A DNA stretch of 64,000 nucleotides from Mermis nigrescens (GCA_036768485.1 JAVLUZ010000273.1:4073391-4137390); one strand, 5' to 3'. Counted from the first letter of the stretch, positions 48,707 through 59,692 are shown. Notes: generated from the sequence alone by a model not told the origin. Numbers and translations: made by a program.

Positions 48707-49982
48707 ATGTAAGATCAAGTTGTTGCTCTGTTACAAAATACTGTCACTCAAATGCAAGATCTCTATGAACGACGTCCAGTCTCTTTTGTAACATCACCCA
48801 CACTTCAAGTTTTCTGCAGAGATGGGGAGCAAAACTGGACCAAGTGGGAAAGGCAATTCAACAACCTTGCAATTTTAGGTGTAGCTACAAATTTTGAAAG
48901 AAAAATCGCTCTCTTATCTACTTATCTTAAAGGAGCAGCTTTAATATTTTTTCATGACCTCAAAAAGCAAACCCCTGCTTTACAAACTTGGAACAAAAAT
49001 TCTCAAAATTTTAGACTCAGGCTCCCCGATAATCAACATATAGACGTTAAACGCGATCAATTAGTTGCTAGGTACCTACCCCATGAATCTGTTTTGCAAT
49101 ACGCAGCGGAGATTAGGAAGTTGGCCAAAAGAGCCCAGCCGGGGTTGAATGGTAATGATGAAAACGATTCCATAAAAAGCCATTTTATCTCAAAATTGTT
49201 ACCCTATTTACGAATCTGGGTGAGAAATGCATCCCCAAAAACTTTTGAAGAAGCCGTTTTGGAGGCATACAAGCAGGAAGTTATTCAAAATTACGGCAGT
49301 CAGCAAAATTTTACAAACCCCATGATGTTAAAACCTGAAAATTTGCTTGTTTCTCAATTTCCGTCTATGACTTCTCCTAGTGCACCAAACCTCAGTAGCA
49401 AAAGTTCGTCCGCAATAAAAAATTATAATAATTCTTTTCGATTGACTCAACCATCTGTAGAAAGCAGTATTCTGGGCAGTATCCCAGTTGGACTAATTTT
49501 AACAACAGAAGTCAGGGCCCTGCACAAAGTTCCTCTCGGGATGCTCATATTACTTGCTTTTTTGTGGTAAGCTAGGACATTGAATAGCTAATTGTATAAC
49601 AAAACAGCAAGAAAATCAGCAAATGTTTCAGAATCGCTTGAATCAAAATCGCTTTAGTACCTCTGTGAATGATCAAAATAGTCGATTGTACTTAAATCAG
49701 TCGAGTGTGAATCAAAATAGACGTTTTTCTCGAAATTTTTCGCAAGGTGAACCTCTGTCACATCATCCTTGTGTGAGTATTCAAAATTTTGTGTGGGCAG
49801 CCCATGTGGAGGATGAGGGGTCATATACTGGGCAAGGCGTTGAAAATGATCATAGAGAAGGTTTTGATGCTCTCAATTGCACATATCCTGACCTTTTTCA
49901 AACCAATTCTCAGTTTTTTCATTTTCATTCCATGAAGATGCATAATGTCATTGTGTCCGCCCTCACTAATGATGAAATTCGG
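48707..49982 (+). pseudogene. Truncated gag, unit 5 (ATG-TAA)
   Basis: The same TAA. Variant bases: ctccccgat, gttttgg, gcaaaag. A private change gtacttaaatc at about 49690 sits where unit 6 has lost a base. Confidence 0.8.
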
Positions 49983-49993
49983 ATTGTATCAAT

Positions 49994-50492
49994 TGTATCA
50001 ATTGGTCGAAGCTTGCAACATATAATCAATATGCGCGTTTTCCACCTATTAGCAATTCCGATGATGGTGGCGATTGCTTTGCTAATCCAGAAACCTAACA
50101 AATTGTTCATAAATCGGAATTATGGTGCCACGTATTGTAAGCAGTAATAAACAATGTGTTTGACATGTACAGCATTGTTGTATTTTTTCTCTCTTTCTCT
50201 AAAAGAGCACCAATTACAATTAAGGATCAACTTAATTTTTAACATCGCGTCTCTGGCATGTACAGCGCTGTTGTACGCATCATTCATTGAAGTAAATTAT
50301 TTAAATTATCAGCTTGGTGTCAAAACTGTGAATGTATCCAAGTTATGCAGCAAATTAATGCTTATACAATAAATCAAAGCTTTTAAAAGAAAAATATATG
50401 CAAAGCGTTTAAGATTAGATATAAAACTGTCATTACCACACCTCTTAGATTACCCTATTTCATCATCAACCCAAATCAAAAGTGCGAATCCA
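49994..50492 (+). repeat. LTR 6
   Basis: 499 bp with acagcattgttg, as in LTR 4. Confidence 0.85.
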
Positions 50493-50616
50493 TTTGGCGT
50501 TTTTCCCAAGAGCAACGTTTTACTCATACGGAAGGTTCGAAAAATTTAGATCCCAAATTAAATAAGAAAAAATTATCGCAAATCTTGCCAAAATAAAAAT
50601 CAAAAATATTTTTAAA

Positions 50617-51891
50617 ATGTAAGATCAAGTTGTTGCTCTGTTACAAAATACTGTCACTCAAATGCAAGATCTCTATGAACGACGTCCAGTCTCTTTTGTA
50701 ACATCACCCACACTTCAAGTTTTCTGCAGAGATGGGGAGCAAAACTGGACCAAGTGGGAAAGGCAATTCAACAACCTTGCAATTTTAGGTGTAGCTACAA
50801 ATTTTGAAAGAAAAATCGCTCTCTTATCTACTTATCTTAAAGGAGCAGCTTTAATATTTTTTCATGACCTCAAAAAGCAAACCCCTGCTTTACAAACTTG
50901 GAACAAAAATTCTCAAAATTTTAGACTCAGGTTCCCCGATAATCAACATATAGACGTTAAACGCGATCAATTAGTTGCTAGGTACCTACCCCATGAATCT
51001 GTTTTGCAATACGCAGCGGAGATTAGGAAGTTGGCCAAAAGAGCCCAGCCGGGGTTGAATGGTAATGATGAAAACGATTCCATAAAAAGCCATTTTATCT
51101 CAAAATTGTTACCCTATTTACGAATCTGGGTGAGAAATGCATCCCCAAAAACTTTTGAAGAAGCCGTTTCGGAGGCATACAAGCAGGAAGTTATTCAAAA
51201 TTACGGCAGTCAGCAAAATTTTACAAACCCCATGATGTTAAAACCTGAAAATTTGCTTGTTTCTCAATTTCCGTCTATGACTTCTCCTAGTGCACCAAAC
51301 CTCAGTAGCAAAAGTTCGTCCGCAATAAAAAATTATAATAATTCTTTTCGATTGACTCAACCATCTGTAGAAAGCAGTATTCTGGGCAGTATCCCAGTTG
51401 GACTAATTTTAACAACAGAAGTCAGGGCCCTGCACAAAGTTCCTCTCGGGATGCTCATATTACTTGCTTTTTTGTGGTAAGCTAGGACATTGAATAGCTA
51501 ATTGTATAACAAAACAGCAAGAAAATCAGCAAATGTTTCAGAATCGCTTGAATCAAAATCGCTTTAGTACCTCTGTGAATGATCAAAATAGTCGATTGTA
51601 TTAAATCAGTCGAGTGTGAATCAAAATAGACGTTTTTCTCGAAATTTTTCGCAAGGTGAACCTCTGTCACATCATCCTTGTGTGAGTATTCAAAATTTTG
51701 TGTGGGCAGCCCATGTGGAGGATGAGGGGTCATATACTGGGCAAGGCGTTGAAAATGATCATAGAGAAGGTTTTGATGCTCTCAATTGCACATATCCTGA
51801 CCTTTTTCAAACCAATTCTCAGTTTTTTCATTTTCATTCCATGAAGATGCATAATGTCATTGTGTCCGCCCTCACTAATGATGAAATTCGG
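50617..51891 (+). pseudogene. Truncated gag, unit 6 (ATG-TAA)
   Basis: The same TAA. Variant bases: ttccccgat, gtttcgg, gcaaaag. One base is missing near 51600 (gtattaaatc), which makes this unit 1909 bp. Confidence 0.8.
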
Positions 51892-51902
51892 ATTGTATCA
51901 AT

Positions 51903-52402
51903 TGTATCAATTGGTCGAAGCTTGCAACATATAATCAATATGCGCGTTTTCCACCTATTAGCAATTCCGATGATGGTGGCGATTGCTTTGCTAATCCAGA
52001 AACCTAACAAATTGTTCATAAATCGGAATTATGGTGCCACGTATTGTAAGCAGTAATAAACAATGTGTTTGACATGTACAGCGTTGTTGTATTTTTTTCT
52101 CTCTTTCTCTAAAAGAGCACCAATTACAATTAAGGATCAACTTAATTTTTAACATCGCGTCTCTGGCATGTACAGCGCTGTTGTACGCATCATTCATTGA
52201 AGTAAATTATTTAAATTATCAGCTTGGTGTCAAAACTGTGAATGTATCCAAGTTATGCAGCAAATTAATGCTTATACAATAAATCAAAGCTTTTAAAAGA
52301 AAAATATATGCAAAGCGTTTAAGATTAGATATAAAACTGTCATTACCACACCTCTTAGATTACCCAATTTCATCATCAACCCAAATCAAAAGTGAAAATC
52401 CA
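51903..52402 (+). repeat. LTR 7, 5' LTR of the coding-complete element
   Basis: 500 bp (one extra T in the T run). It is followed by TT and the PBS candidate TGGCGTTTTTCCCAAG and the leader of the element at 52529. Confidence 0.85.
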
Positions 52403-52528
52403 TTTGGCGTTTTTCCCAAGAGTAACGTTTCAACTCATACGGAAAGTTCGAAAAATTTAGATCCCAAATTAAATAAGAAAAAATTATCGCAAATCTTGCC
52501 TAAAATAAAAATCAAAAATATTTCTAAA

Positions 52529-55500
52529 ATGGAAGATCAAGTTGTTGCTCTGTTACAAGAAACTGTCACTCGAATGCAAGATCTCTATGAACAACGTCCA
52601 GTCTCTTTCGTAACATCACCCCCGCTTCAAGTTTTCTGCGGAGATGGGGAGCAAAACTGGACCGAGTGGGAAAGGCAGTTCAACAACCTTGCGATTTTAG
52701 GCGGAGCTACAAATTTTGAAAGAAAAATCGCTCTCTTATCCACTTATCTTAGAGGAGCAGCTTTAACATTTTTTCATGACCTCAATCAGCGAACCCCTGC
52801 TTTACAAACTTGGAACGAATATTCTCAAAATTTTAGACTTAGGTTCCCCGATAATCAACATATAGACATTAAACGCGATCAATTAGTTGCTAGGTACCAA
52901 TTGCCCCATGAATCTGTTTTGCAATACGCAGCAGAGATTAGGAGGTTGGCCAAAAGAGCCCAGCCGGGGTGGAATGGTAATGATGAAAACGATTTCATAA
53001 AAAGCCATTTTGTCTCAAAATTGTTATCCCATTTACGAATCTGGGTGAGAAATGCATCCCCAAAAACTTTTGAAGAAGCCGTTTCGGAGGCATACAAGCA
53101 GGAAGTTAATCAAAATTACGACAGTCAGCAAAATTTTACGAACCCCACGATGTTAAAACCTGAAAATTTGCTTGTTTCTCAATTTCCGTCTATGACTTCT
53201 CCTAGTGCACCAAACCTCAGTAGCCAAAGTTCATCCGCAATAAAAAATTATAATAATTCTTTTCGATTGACTCAACCGTCTGTAGAAAGGCAGTATTCTG
53301 GGCAGTATCCCAGTTGGACTAATTTTAACAACAGAAGTCAGGGCCCTGCACAAAGTTCTTCTCGGGATGCTCATATTACTTGCTTTTTTTGTGGTAAGCT
53401 GGGACATCGAATAGCTAATTGTAGAACGAAACAGCGAGAAAATCAACAAATGTTTCAGAATCGCTTTAATCAAAATCGCTTTAGTACCCCAGTGAATGAT
53501 CAAAATAGTCGATCGTACTCAAATCAGTCGAGTGTAAATCAAAATAGACGTTTTTCTCGAAATTTTTCGCAAGGTGAACCTCCGTCACATCATCCCCGTG
53601 TGAGTAGGCAAAATTTCGTGCGGGCAGCCCATGCGGAGGATGAGGGGTCTTATACTGGGCAAGGCGTTGAAAATGATCATGGAGAAGGTTTTGATGCTCT
53701 CAATTGCACAGATCCTGACCTTTTTCAAGCCAATTCTCAGTTTTTGCGTTTTCCTTCCATGAGGACGCATAATGTCATTGCGTCCGCCCTCACTAATGAT
53801 GAAATTCGGGTCGTTCCCACCTTTGAAACCGGGGTGGAAGGTGGGGTATGTGAAGATGGTGTGTGCAGCACGGTTTCTTTAAGTGGCAAAATAAGATGTC
53901 GTTCCGCGTCCCCACATTGTGCCGTTAGTGAGGAAAGGAGTACACAACTGTTCTCAAAATCACACCATTCTTTTGTCGGCCGTAGTGTTGTGAAAAGCGT
54001 AGGAATAGTGATAAGGTGCGCACCGCTTTTGTACATATCGCCGAAAATTTTCATTTTGCATATTTTTCTTGCGTTTTGCATCCCATATTTTTCTGCAACA
54101 GAAAATTCACCCTCAAAATCTTACTTTTTATGTCAATCCCATAGAAATGGTCATGCTCTCTCAATACCTAAAAAAGTTCATTGCGTGTTGCCTGAAACTT
54201 TCGATAGAGCTGCAACTTCAGCGCAGATTAAAATTTGGACAGCAAGAAATAAACCTCTTGAAGCAAAAGCAGCGAAATGTTATCGTAAAACTCGTACTAT
54301 ATGTACAAATTTTGGATTTTTCGGCTCGAAAGGAATTGTCAGCGATACCTCATTTGAAGTTCCCTCTTCTGTTTGGGAATGTAATCGAGTTTTAGAAACA
54401 AAAATTCTGGACAATACACCATTAGTAGAACTTCACCCCAATCTTTGGTCGACTAATAATTCCCTAAGTGTTTCTTTTATTTATTGCTGCTCAGACCATT
54501 GCTTCACTCAGACTAATTTTATTCTTGAATTAGGCACTGTTTCCTCATATGATGGCGAAAAAGTCATGAGCGATCTCGGTGATACAGGCGGTTGTAAAGC
54601 CTCAAATGGTTATTGTAATCATACTTTTAGTACAATAATCTGGGAAAAGGATATTTTTAAATCAGTCTGTCCTCTCATGAGTAGTGGTCCTCATTTAGCC
54701 CAAATTTTGGAAAAGTATGTTACCGTTGAAAAAGTTCAAGCTGCTTTCACTATGTTATATCTGTCTAAAAGATGTAACCTGCAAAATGCTTATGAAACCG
54801 CACAAGGTGTTGTACTTCAATTTGAAAATTCCCAAGATATGAGATTGATTAATGCAAGAAATTCAACCCAAAATTCTGATGCCGATCCTGTAAACACTAA
54901 ATTACAATTTCTTTTTGAAAAAATTAAGAATTTTGAATCCAAAATATTCAGAAATATATGGCTTGAATTGTGCAGGTCAGCAGATCGATATTTGCAACTT
55001 GTTTGGCAGTTTTTGCAACTTGATCCCACCCTTGGTGCCAGAGCTCTGTTAGGTAGAAAAGATATTCATGCCTCATTTGCCGGTGAAGCTCTAATTGTTT
55101 GGGACTGCTCCATGGTTATCCCTGATAAGATATTTTGGAATTATACTCTAAATAATGTTTGCTATCAATTTTTGCCAGTTATTTATAATGGAAAAACCTT
55201 GTTTGTAATCCCAGGCAGTGATGATTTAGTTTCTAATTCCCCCACTATTGATTGTAGTCGTAAATTAACTGGTATTTTTAAAAGAAAAAATTCGTGGTTC
55301 ACAATTTTTGGCTCAGTACACGTCACTTCCATACCTCTAGAGATTGCATGGCACTCAAATTGGTCCGCCTATACGTTCTACGCCCCACCATTATTTCATG
55401 AAAGTTTTTTCACTGAAACTTTTCAGTCAATTGGTCTAATTAGAAGTTATATGTTCAAAACAAACATTTTAGAAAACCAGCTAAATCGCTTATCAAATTA

Positions 55501-58500
55501 TACCACTGAATTATCCCTAAATCCAAATGTTATTTCTGAATTTTTTAAAGGTACCGGTGAATTCGTTTTTGACTCAGCGAGAGAATTTAGTCACTCCCTT
55601 GAACACTTAATTGTTAATGGCACGCATTCTATCTTAGGAACCGCAGATAAGATTATCTCTGGACCGATTCAACTAATCCTCAATGTTGCTATTATTGGTG
55701 CAATTATTTTTGCATGTATATATGTGATCATATGGTATCGCTCTATTTGCTCTAAACCATGTAGTTTTTGTAGGAAAAAATCTAGACGTAGAAATTCTCA
55801 CGGACGAGCAACGATTTGCAAAGGAGGTCAGTCATTGTACGTGCGGAAACGAAAAATGGATGAATCTAATCCCGAGGACGTTGGAGCGAATGTTACGGTA
55901 GAAAATCTGAAAGAGGAGACTATTGATGATAAGGAAGAGACTTCACATCAAGTATGTGACTCCCCAAAGTCTTCTGTAGGATCACCACTTACTCAGCTCC
56001 TAGTGCGTGCATTTACACCTTTTCTTGAACCTCAAATGAATCCGGTAAACCAATCTGTTCAAGTAAAAAAATGTGCAGCTATTGAGTTATTAAAAAATTC
56101 TACCCCTACAGTGAAAGTCAAAATTTTAAATCGAATGAACCCCCTAGTTTCAACTATTTCACAAGCCTTAATAGATACTGGTTCAGAAATTACTCTAATC
56201 GATGAAAATCTTTGCAGTGAACTTAATCTTACGCTTTATCCTCCCGTTATTAATACTATCACTCAGGCAGGAGGACATCAAGCCAAAGTTTTAGGTACTG
56301 TTTGGTTATGCGTTTGCTTTGAAAGTGAAAAAGGATTTGCAACCCCAGAATTTTTGCAAGCCCAAGTCATTGAGAATTGCGTGACTAAATTCTTAATCGG
56401 GACAGACTATTTGCGTCGTTTTGCTCATCTCATTGTTTCATGGAAGACTGGAAAAGTTTTATTTGGCAAATATGAATTAAAAATGCCTGAGCCAAACCAA
56501 TTAAGCGATAAACCTAGAGGAGTTGCTACAATAAAATGTGAAACTATTATCCCTCCACGATCGATGTTTTTTGTTCATCTCAGTATTAGTAAATCATATG
56601 GTAATTTTAATAATCTCATTTTCGAGCCCAATGCAACCTGTATGCGTAAGCACGCAATGTATGTCTCTTCTTGTATTGATAATCCAGTTAATGACTCAAT
56701 CAGCACTAGTGTAATTAATTTATCTAAAGATCCCTTAATCTTATATCAAGGCACAAAACTAGGAGAAGTTCGCCTACTAGCTGAACCTACTTTTTCGCAA
56801 AATGTGTCGACCATTAAAAAAGGTAATTCTCAAGCCAAATCCGAAAATAAGATTATAAATGAAATACCTGGAAACCCTAGCTTGGATCCCAAAAAGGCTA
56901 GTAAATTGCTCGAACTTTTAAATAAATATTCATATTTATTTGTTGTAGACGATAAGGATCTGGGAAAAACTCATCTCATATCTCATAATATTGATACCGG
57001 TGATGCTAAACCTTTTAAACAGCAACCTTACAGAGTACCCTATAAACAAAGAGAAATTATCGACAATGAAATTAAGAAAATGCTTGATAATAAAATCATC
57101 TCTTATTCGCATAGTCCCTGGGCCAGTCCCATTGTAATGGTCCCAAAGAAAACAGGAGGATTTCGGTTTTGCGTAGATTATCGGAAACTCAATAGTTTAA
57201 CAAAAAGAGATAATTATCCCTTGCCCCGTATTGATGACATTTTGGATACTCTGAATGAAAGCGCCTATTTTACGACTTTAGACCAAGCCTGGGGTTATTG
57301 GCAAATCCCAGTGAGTGAAAATGATAAGGAGAAGACGGCCTTTATCACTTACAACGGTCTCTATCATTTTAATGTTCTCCCTTTTGGCTTATGTAATGCC
57401 CCAGGAACCTTCCAACGTCTCATGGACCTTCTTCTCTCAGGCTTGCAATGGGACATATGTTTAGTTTATCTTGATGATATACTGATTTTTAGTAGAACAT
57501 TTGAGCAACACCTAGAGCGTATATCTCTCATATTTGATAAATTATCTCAAGCTGGTTTAAAATTAAGGCTTGAAAAATGTAAATTCGCAAAACATGAGAC
57601 CTCATATCTTGGGTATATAATTTCGTCAGCTGGTATAAATCCCGATCCGTTAAAAATAAGAGCTGTAGAGAATTTTGTAGTTCCAAACTCTACGGAAAAT
57701 GTAAAAAGCTTTCTCGGATTAGCTGGTTACTATAGACGCTTTATACCTAATTTTGCATGTGTTGCGGAACCTCTGTACGCTTTGTTGCGCAAAAATGTCA
57801 AATTTTCATGGAATAAAAGTTGTGAGATTGCATTCATCACTTTAAAAAAATTGCTCACTACTGCTCCAGTTTTAATTTATCCCGATTATTCTAAGCCTTT
57901 TATAATTCACACAGATGCATCTGGTAAAGGATTAGGTGCTATTCTCTCGCAGGAAGTTGATGGGAAGGATCACCCTATTGCATACATTAGCCGAAAATTG
58001 AAACTCGCAGAACAAAATTATCCCGTTTTTGAGTTAGAAGCCTTGGCTGTAGTCTGGGCGGCTAAGCAGTTCCGTACATATCTATTTCAACAGAAAGTTA
58101 TCATTGTTACTGATCATGCTGCTTTACAGTATATCCTCAAAAAGCCTAACCCTTCCCCAAGAATTTCTCGATGGGGCCTTGCTCTACAGGAGTATGAACT
58201 TGAAATTCGTCATCGTCCAGGTAAAAATCACGGAAATGTTGATGCTCTCTCAAGAAATTTTGTGAGCTCAGTTGTGAAAATGAAAGAAATCAATCTCTCC
58301 TATGATAATCTAGTGGAAAATCAAAAAGATGATACTTTCTGTTCTACTATGATTAAATTTTTAGTGAGCGGTGAGCTACCTGAAAATGACCAAGAAACTC
58401 GTCGTATTTTGCATACTCACAATAATTTTGCGTTTTTGGATAATCTCTTATTTTACATTGGACCGCCAAGTCGGAAGGATCCGGTTGAACTCATGGTCAT

Positions 58501-59692
58501 CCCACCTGCATTGCGACCCCAAATTTTACATATGTTTCATGATGACATGTTCTCTGGTCATTTTGGCGTTAAGCGTTCCTACAACCGTATTCGTGAAAGA
58601 TTTTACTGGCCTAATTGCTATAAAGATGTGAAAGAGCATTGTAATTTGTGTGAAAAATGTTTAAGCCGTAAATCACCATCTAAACCAATACGGGCATCTT
58701 TGGTTCCCATCCCTGTGAATGGACCGTTTGATAGAGTTGCTACTGACGTTCTAGGTCCCCTACCGTTAACGCAATATGGAAATAAATATATTATAGTTTT
58801 TACTGATTATCTCACAAAATATTGTATGACTGCTTGCCTACCTCAAGCCACGGCGGAGCATACCGCTCAAGCATTTCTCCTCAAAGTTATTTTAATTCAC
58901 GGATCCCCTAGACAACTTTTGTCAGATCAAGGAACAAATTTTTTGTCAAATGTCATAACCTCAATTTGTAAATTTTGTAACATTGATAAAGTAAATACGA
59001 CCCCTTACCACCCCCAAACCGATGGTCTTACTGAAAGATTCAATAAAACTCTAGCTAATACTTTATCAATGTATGTTAATGATAATCACAATAATTGGGA
59101 TGAATTTTTACCCTATGCAACGTTCGCATATAATAGTTCTGTTCATGACTCGACGGGATATAGCCCATTTTTCCTCTTATATGGCCGAGAAGTGAAATTT
59201 CCCATTGAAGCAGCCATAAGCATGAAAATCAGCCGCTATTCTATTGATTTAGATGATTATATCTCCCATTTCTATAAATTTATGAATAAGGCTTGGGAAA
59301 ATGCTCGTATAAATATTCAAAATGCTCAGATCGCTCAAAAATTTTATTATGACCGTAAATCTCATGATGTTGAAATATTTGTTGGGGACACTGTGTATAA
59401 ACATAACCCCACACTTAAACCTGGCCAATGTCGCAAGTTTGCTCACTTTTGGGAAGGGCCATACACTGTTGAGGCAATTAAATATCCCAATGTTTTTATT
59501 AGAAACTCGAAAAATCACGTAGAACGAATTCACGTTAATCGGATTAAAAAAGTTCGAAAAATGGACGAAAAAATTGATTCAGTTGCAACTTTAGATGATT
59601 CAAAAGGTCAAAAATCAGATCTAGCACCCAACGTCCCAATTAAACAGACTCACCCTTACAATTTAAGACCTAGAATTCAAAACGAAAATTAA
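52529..59692 (+). CDS. Gag-Env-like-Pol polyprotein of a Ty3/Gypsy element, one frame
   Basis: The frame is open from 52496. The start is probably the Met at 52529 (MEDQVVALLQ), the start shared with the array units. Residues are counted from 52496 (2398 codons). Gag: capsid-like ~12-260 and CCHC knuckle CFFCGKLGHRIANC at 296-309. Envelope-like region ~510-1110: hydrophobic leader ~516-534, a cysteine-rich segment with N-glycosylation sequons, a membrane segment ~1062-1083, then a short basic Cys-containing tail. Protease: LIDTGSE, Asp1227. RT: FRFCVDYRKLN ~1556 and YLDD 1658-1661. RNase H: HTDASGKGLGA, Asp1807. Integrase: zinc finger ~2015-2056 and DDE residues Asp2084, Asp2144, Glu2180 (35 residues between the last two). 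It ends PYNLRPR. All catalytic motifs are intact with no stop, so it may be recently active. Env between Gag and protease is not the usual order. Confidence 0.92.
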   Translation: MEDQVVALLQETVTRMQDLYEQRPVSFVTSPPLQVFCGDGEQNWTEWERQFNNLAILGGATNFERKIALLSTYLRGAALTFFHDLNQRTPALQTWNEYSQNFRLRFPDNQHIDIKRDQLVARYQLPHESVLQYAAEIRRLAKRAQPGWNGNDENDFIKSHFVSKLLSHLRIWVRNASPKTFEEAVSEAYKQEVNQNYDSQQNFTNPTMLKPENLLVSQFPSMTSPSAPNLSSQSSSAIKNYNNSFRLTQPSVERQYSGQYPSWTNFNNRSQGPAQSSSRDAHITCFFCGKLGHRIANCRTKQRENQQMFQNRFNQNRFSTPVNDQNSRSYSNQSSVNQNRRFSRNFSQGEPPSHHPRVSRQNFVRAAHAEDEGSYTGQGVENDHGEGFDALNCTDPDLFQANSQFLRFPSMRTHNVIASALTNDEIRVVPTFETGVEGGVCEDGVCSTVSLSGKIRCRSASPHCAVSEERSTQLFSKSHHSFVGRSVVKSVGIVIRCAPLLYISPKIFILHIFLAFCIPYFSATENSPSKSYFLCQSHRNGHALSIPKKVHCVLPETFDRAATSAQIKIWTARNKPLEAKAAKCYRKTRTICTNFGFFGSKGIVSDTSFEVPSSVWECNRVLETKILDNTPLVELHPNLWSTNNSLSVSFIYCCSDHCFTQTNFILELGTVSSYDGEKVMSDLGDTGGCKASNGYCNHTFSTIIWEKDIFKSVCPLMSSGPHLAQILEKYVTVEKVQAAFTMLYLSKRCNLQNAYETAQGVVLQFENSQDMRLINARNSTQNSDADPVNTKLQFLFEKIKNFESKIFRNIWLELCRSADRYLQLVWQFLQLDPTLGARALLGRKDIHASFAGEALIVWDCSMVIPDKIFWNYTLNNVCYQFLPVIYNGKTLFVIPGSDDLVSNSPTIDCSRKLTGIFKRKNSWFTIFGSVHVTSIPLEIAWHSNWSAYTFYAPPLFHESFFTETFQSIGLIRSYMFKTNILENQLNRLSNYTTELSLNPNVISEFFKGTGEFVFDSAREFSHSLEHLIVNGTHSILGTADKIISGPIQLILNVAIIGAIIFACIYVIIWYRSICSKPCSFCRKKSRRRNSHGRATICKGGQSLYVRKRKMDESNPEDVGANVTVENLKEETIDDKEETSHQVCDSPKSSVGSPLTQLLVRAFTPFLEPQMNPVNQSVQVKKCAAIELLKNSTPTVKVKILNRMNPLVSTISQALIDTGSEITLIDENLCSELNLTLYPPVINTITQAGGHQAKVLGTVWLCVCFESEKGFATPEFLQAQVIENCVTKFLIGTDYLRRFAHLIVSWKTGKVLFGKYELKMPEPNQLSDKPRGVATIKCETIIPPRSMFFVHLSISKSYGNFNNLIFEPNATCMRKHAMYVSSCIDNPVNDSISTSVINLSKDPLILYQGTKLGEVRLLAEPTFSQNVSTIKKGNSQAKSENKIINEIPGNPSLDPKKASKLLELLNKYSYLFVVDDKDLGKTHLISHNIDTGDAKPFKQQPYRVPYKQREIIDNEIKKMLDNKIISYSHSPWASPIVMVPKKTGGFRFCVDYRKLNSLTKRDNYPLPRIDDILDTLNESAYFTTLDQAWGYWQIPVSENDKEKTAFITYNGLYHFNVLPFGLCNAPGTFQRLMDLLLSGLQWDICLVYLDDILIFSRTFEQHLERISLIFDKLSQAGLKLRLEKCKFAKHETSYLGYIISSAGINPDPLKIRAVENFVVPNSTENVKSFLGLAGYYRRFIPNFACVAEPLYALLRKNVKFSWNKSCEIAFITLKKLLTTAPVLIYPDYSKPFIIHTDASGKGLGAILSQEVDGKDHPIAYISRKLKLAEQNYPVFELEALAVVWAAKQFRTYLFQQKVIIVTDHAALQYILKKPNPSPRISRWGLALQEYELEIRHRPGKNHGNVDALSRNFVSSVVKMKEINLSYDNLVENQKDDTFCSTMIKFLVSGELPENDQETRRILHTHNNFAFLDNLLFYIGPPSRKDPVELMVIPPALRPQILHMFHDDMFSGHFGVKRSYNRIRERFYWPNCYKDVKEHCNLCEKCLSRKSPSKPIRASLVPIPVNGPFDRVATDVLGPLPLTQYGNKYIIVFTDYLTKYCMTACLPQATAEHTAQAFLLKVILIHGSPRQLLSDQGTNFLSNVITSICKFCNIDKVNTTPYHPQTDGLTERFNKTLANTLSMYVNDNHNNWDEFLPYATFAYNSSVHDSTGYSPFFLLYGREVKFPIEAAISMKISRYSIDLDDYISHFYKFMNKAWENARINIQNAQIAQKFYYDRKSHDVEIFVGDTVYKHNPTLKPGQCRKFAHFWEGPYTVEAIKYPNVFIRNSKNHVERIHVNRIKKVRKMDEKIDSVATLDDSKGQKSDLAPNVPIKQTHPYNLRPRIQNEN
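54040..55830 (+). other. Envelope-like glycoprotein region inside the polyprotein
   Basis: By sequence it looks like a type I membrane glycoprotein: hydrophobic leader (ILHIFLAFCIPYF) then SATEN as a possible cleavage site. An ectodomain of about 530 residues follows, with many Cys and sequons (NHT, NYT, NGT), then the membrane segment and a tail with CSKPCSFCRKKSRRR. The pattern recalls glycoproteins that LTR elements captured from negative-strand RNA viruses of arthropods, but I cannot assign the family from sequence alone. No stop or ATG-rich break separates it from Gag or protease, so how it reaches the ER is unclear: an internal signal in the polyprotein, or a spliced mRNA. Confidence 0.65.

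Larger units (their letters stand above)
40172..51902 (+). repeat. Tandem array: six LTR-leader-truncated gag units, period 1910 bp
   Basis: LTR starts lie at 40172, 42354, 44264, 46174, 48084, 49994 and 51903. The first interval is 2182 bp because of the 272 bp added by the MITE, and the last is 1909. Each unit is one LTR (499 bp), about 124 bp of leader, and gag cut after gatgaaattcgg. It then joins directly to a short attgtatcaat and the next LTR. Everything from the end of gag to the 3' LTR is missing, so one internally deleted element was amplified head to tail with shared LTRs. All units share the same gag lesions. Confidence 0.9.

Noticed and set aside
40332..52197. 72-codon frame repeated in every LTR and a 61-codon antisense frame repeated in every unit
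   Set aside because: All copies are near-identical recent duplicates, so an open frame carries no evidence of selection. The frames fall in LTR or junction sequence.
40172..52402. Regular repeats read as a CRISPR-like or satellite system
   Set aside because: Units are 1.9-kb LTR-gag segments, not short repeats with unique spacers, and the context is eukaryotic.
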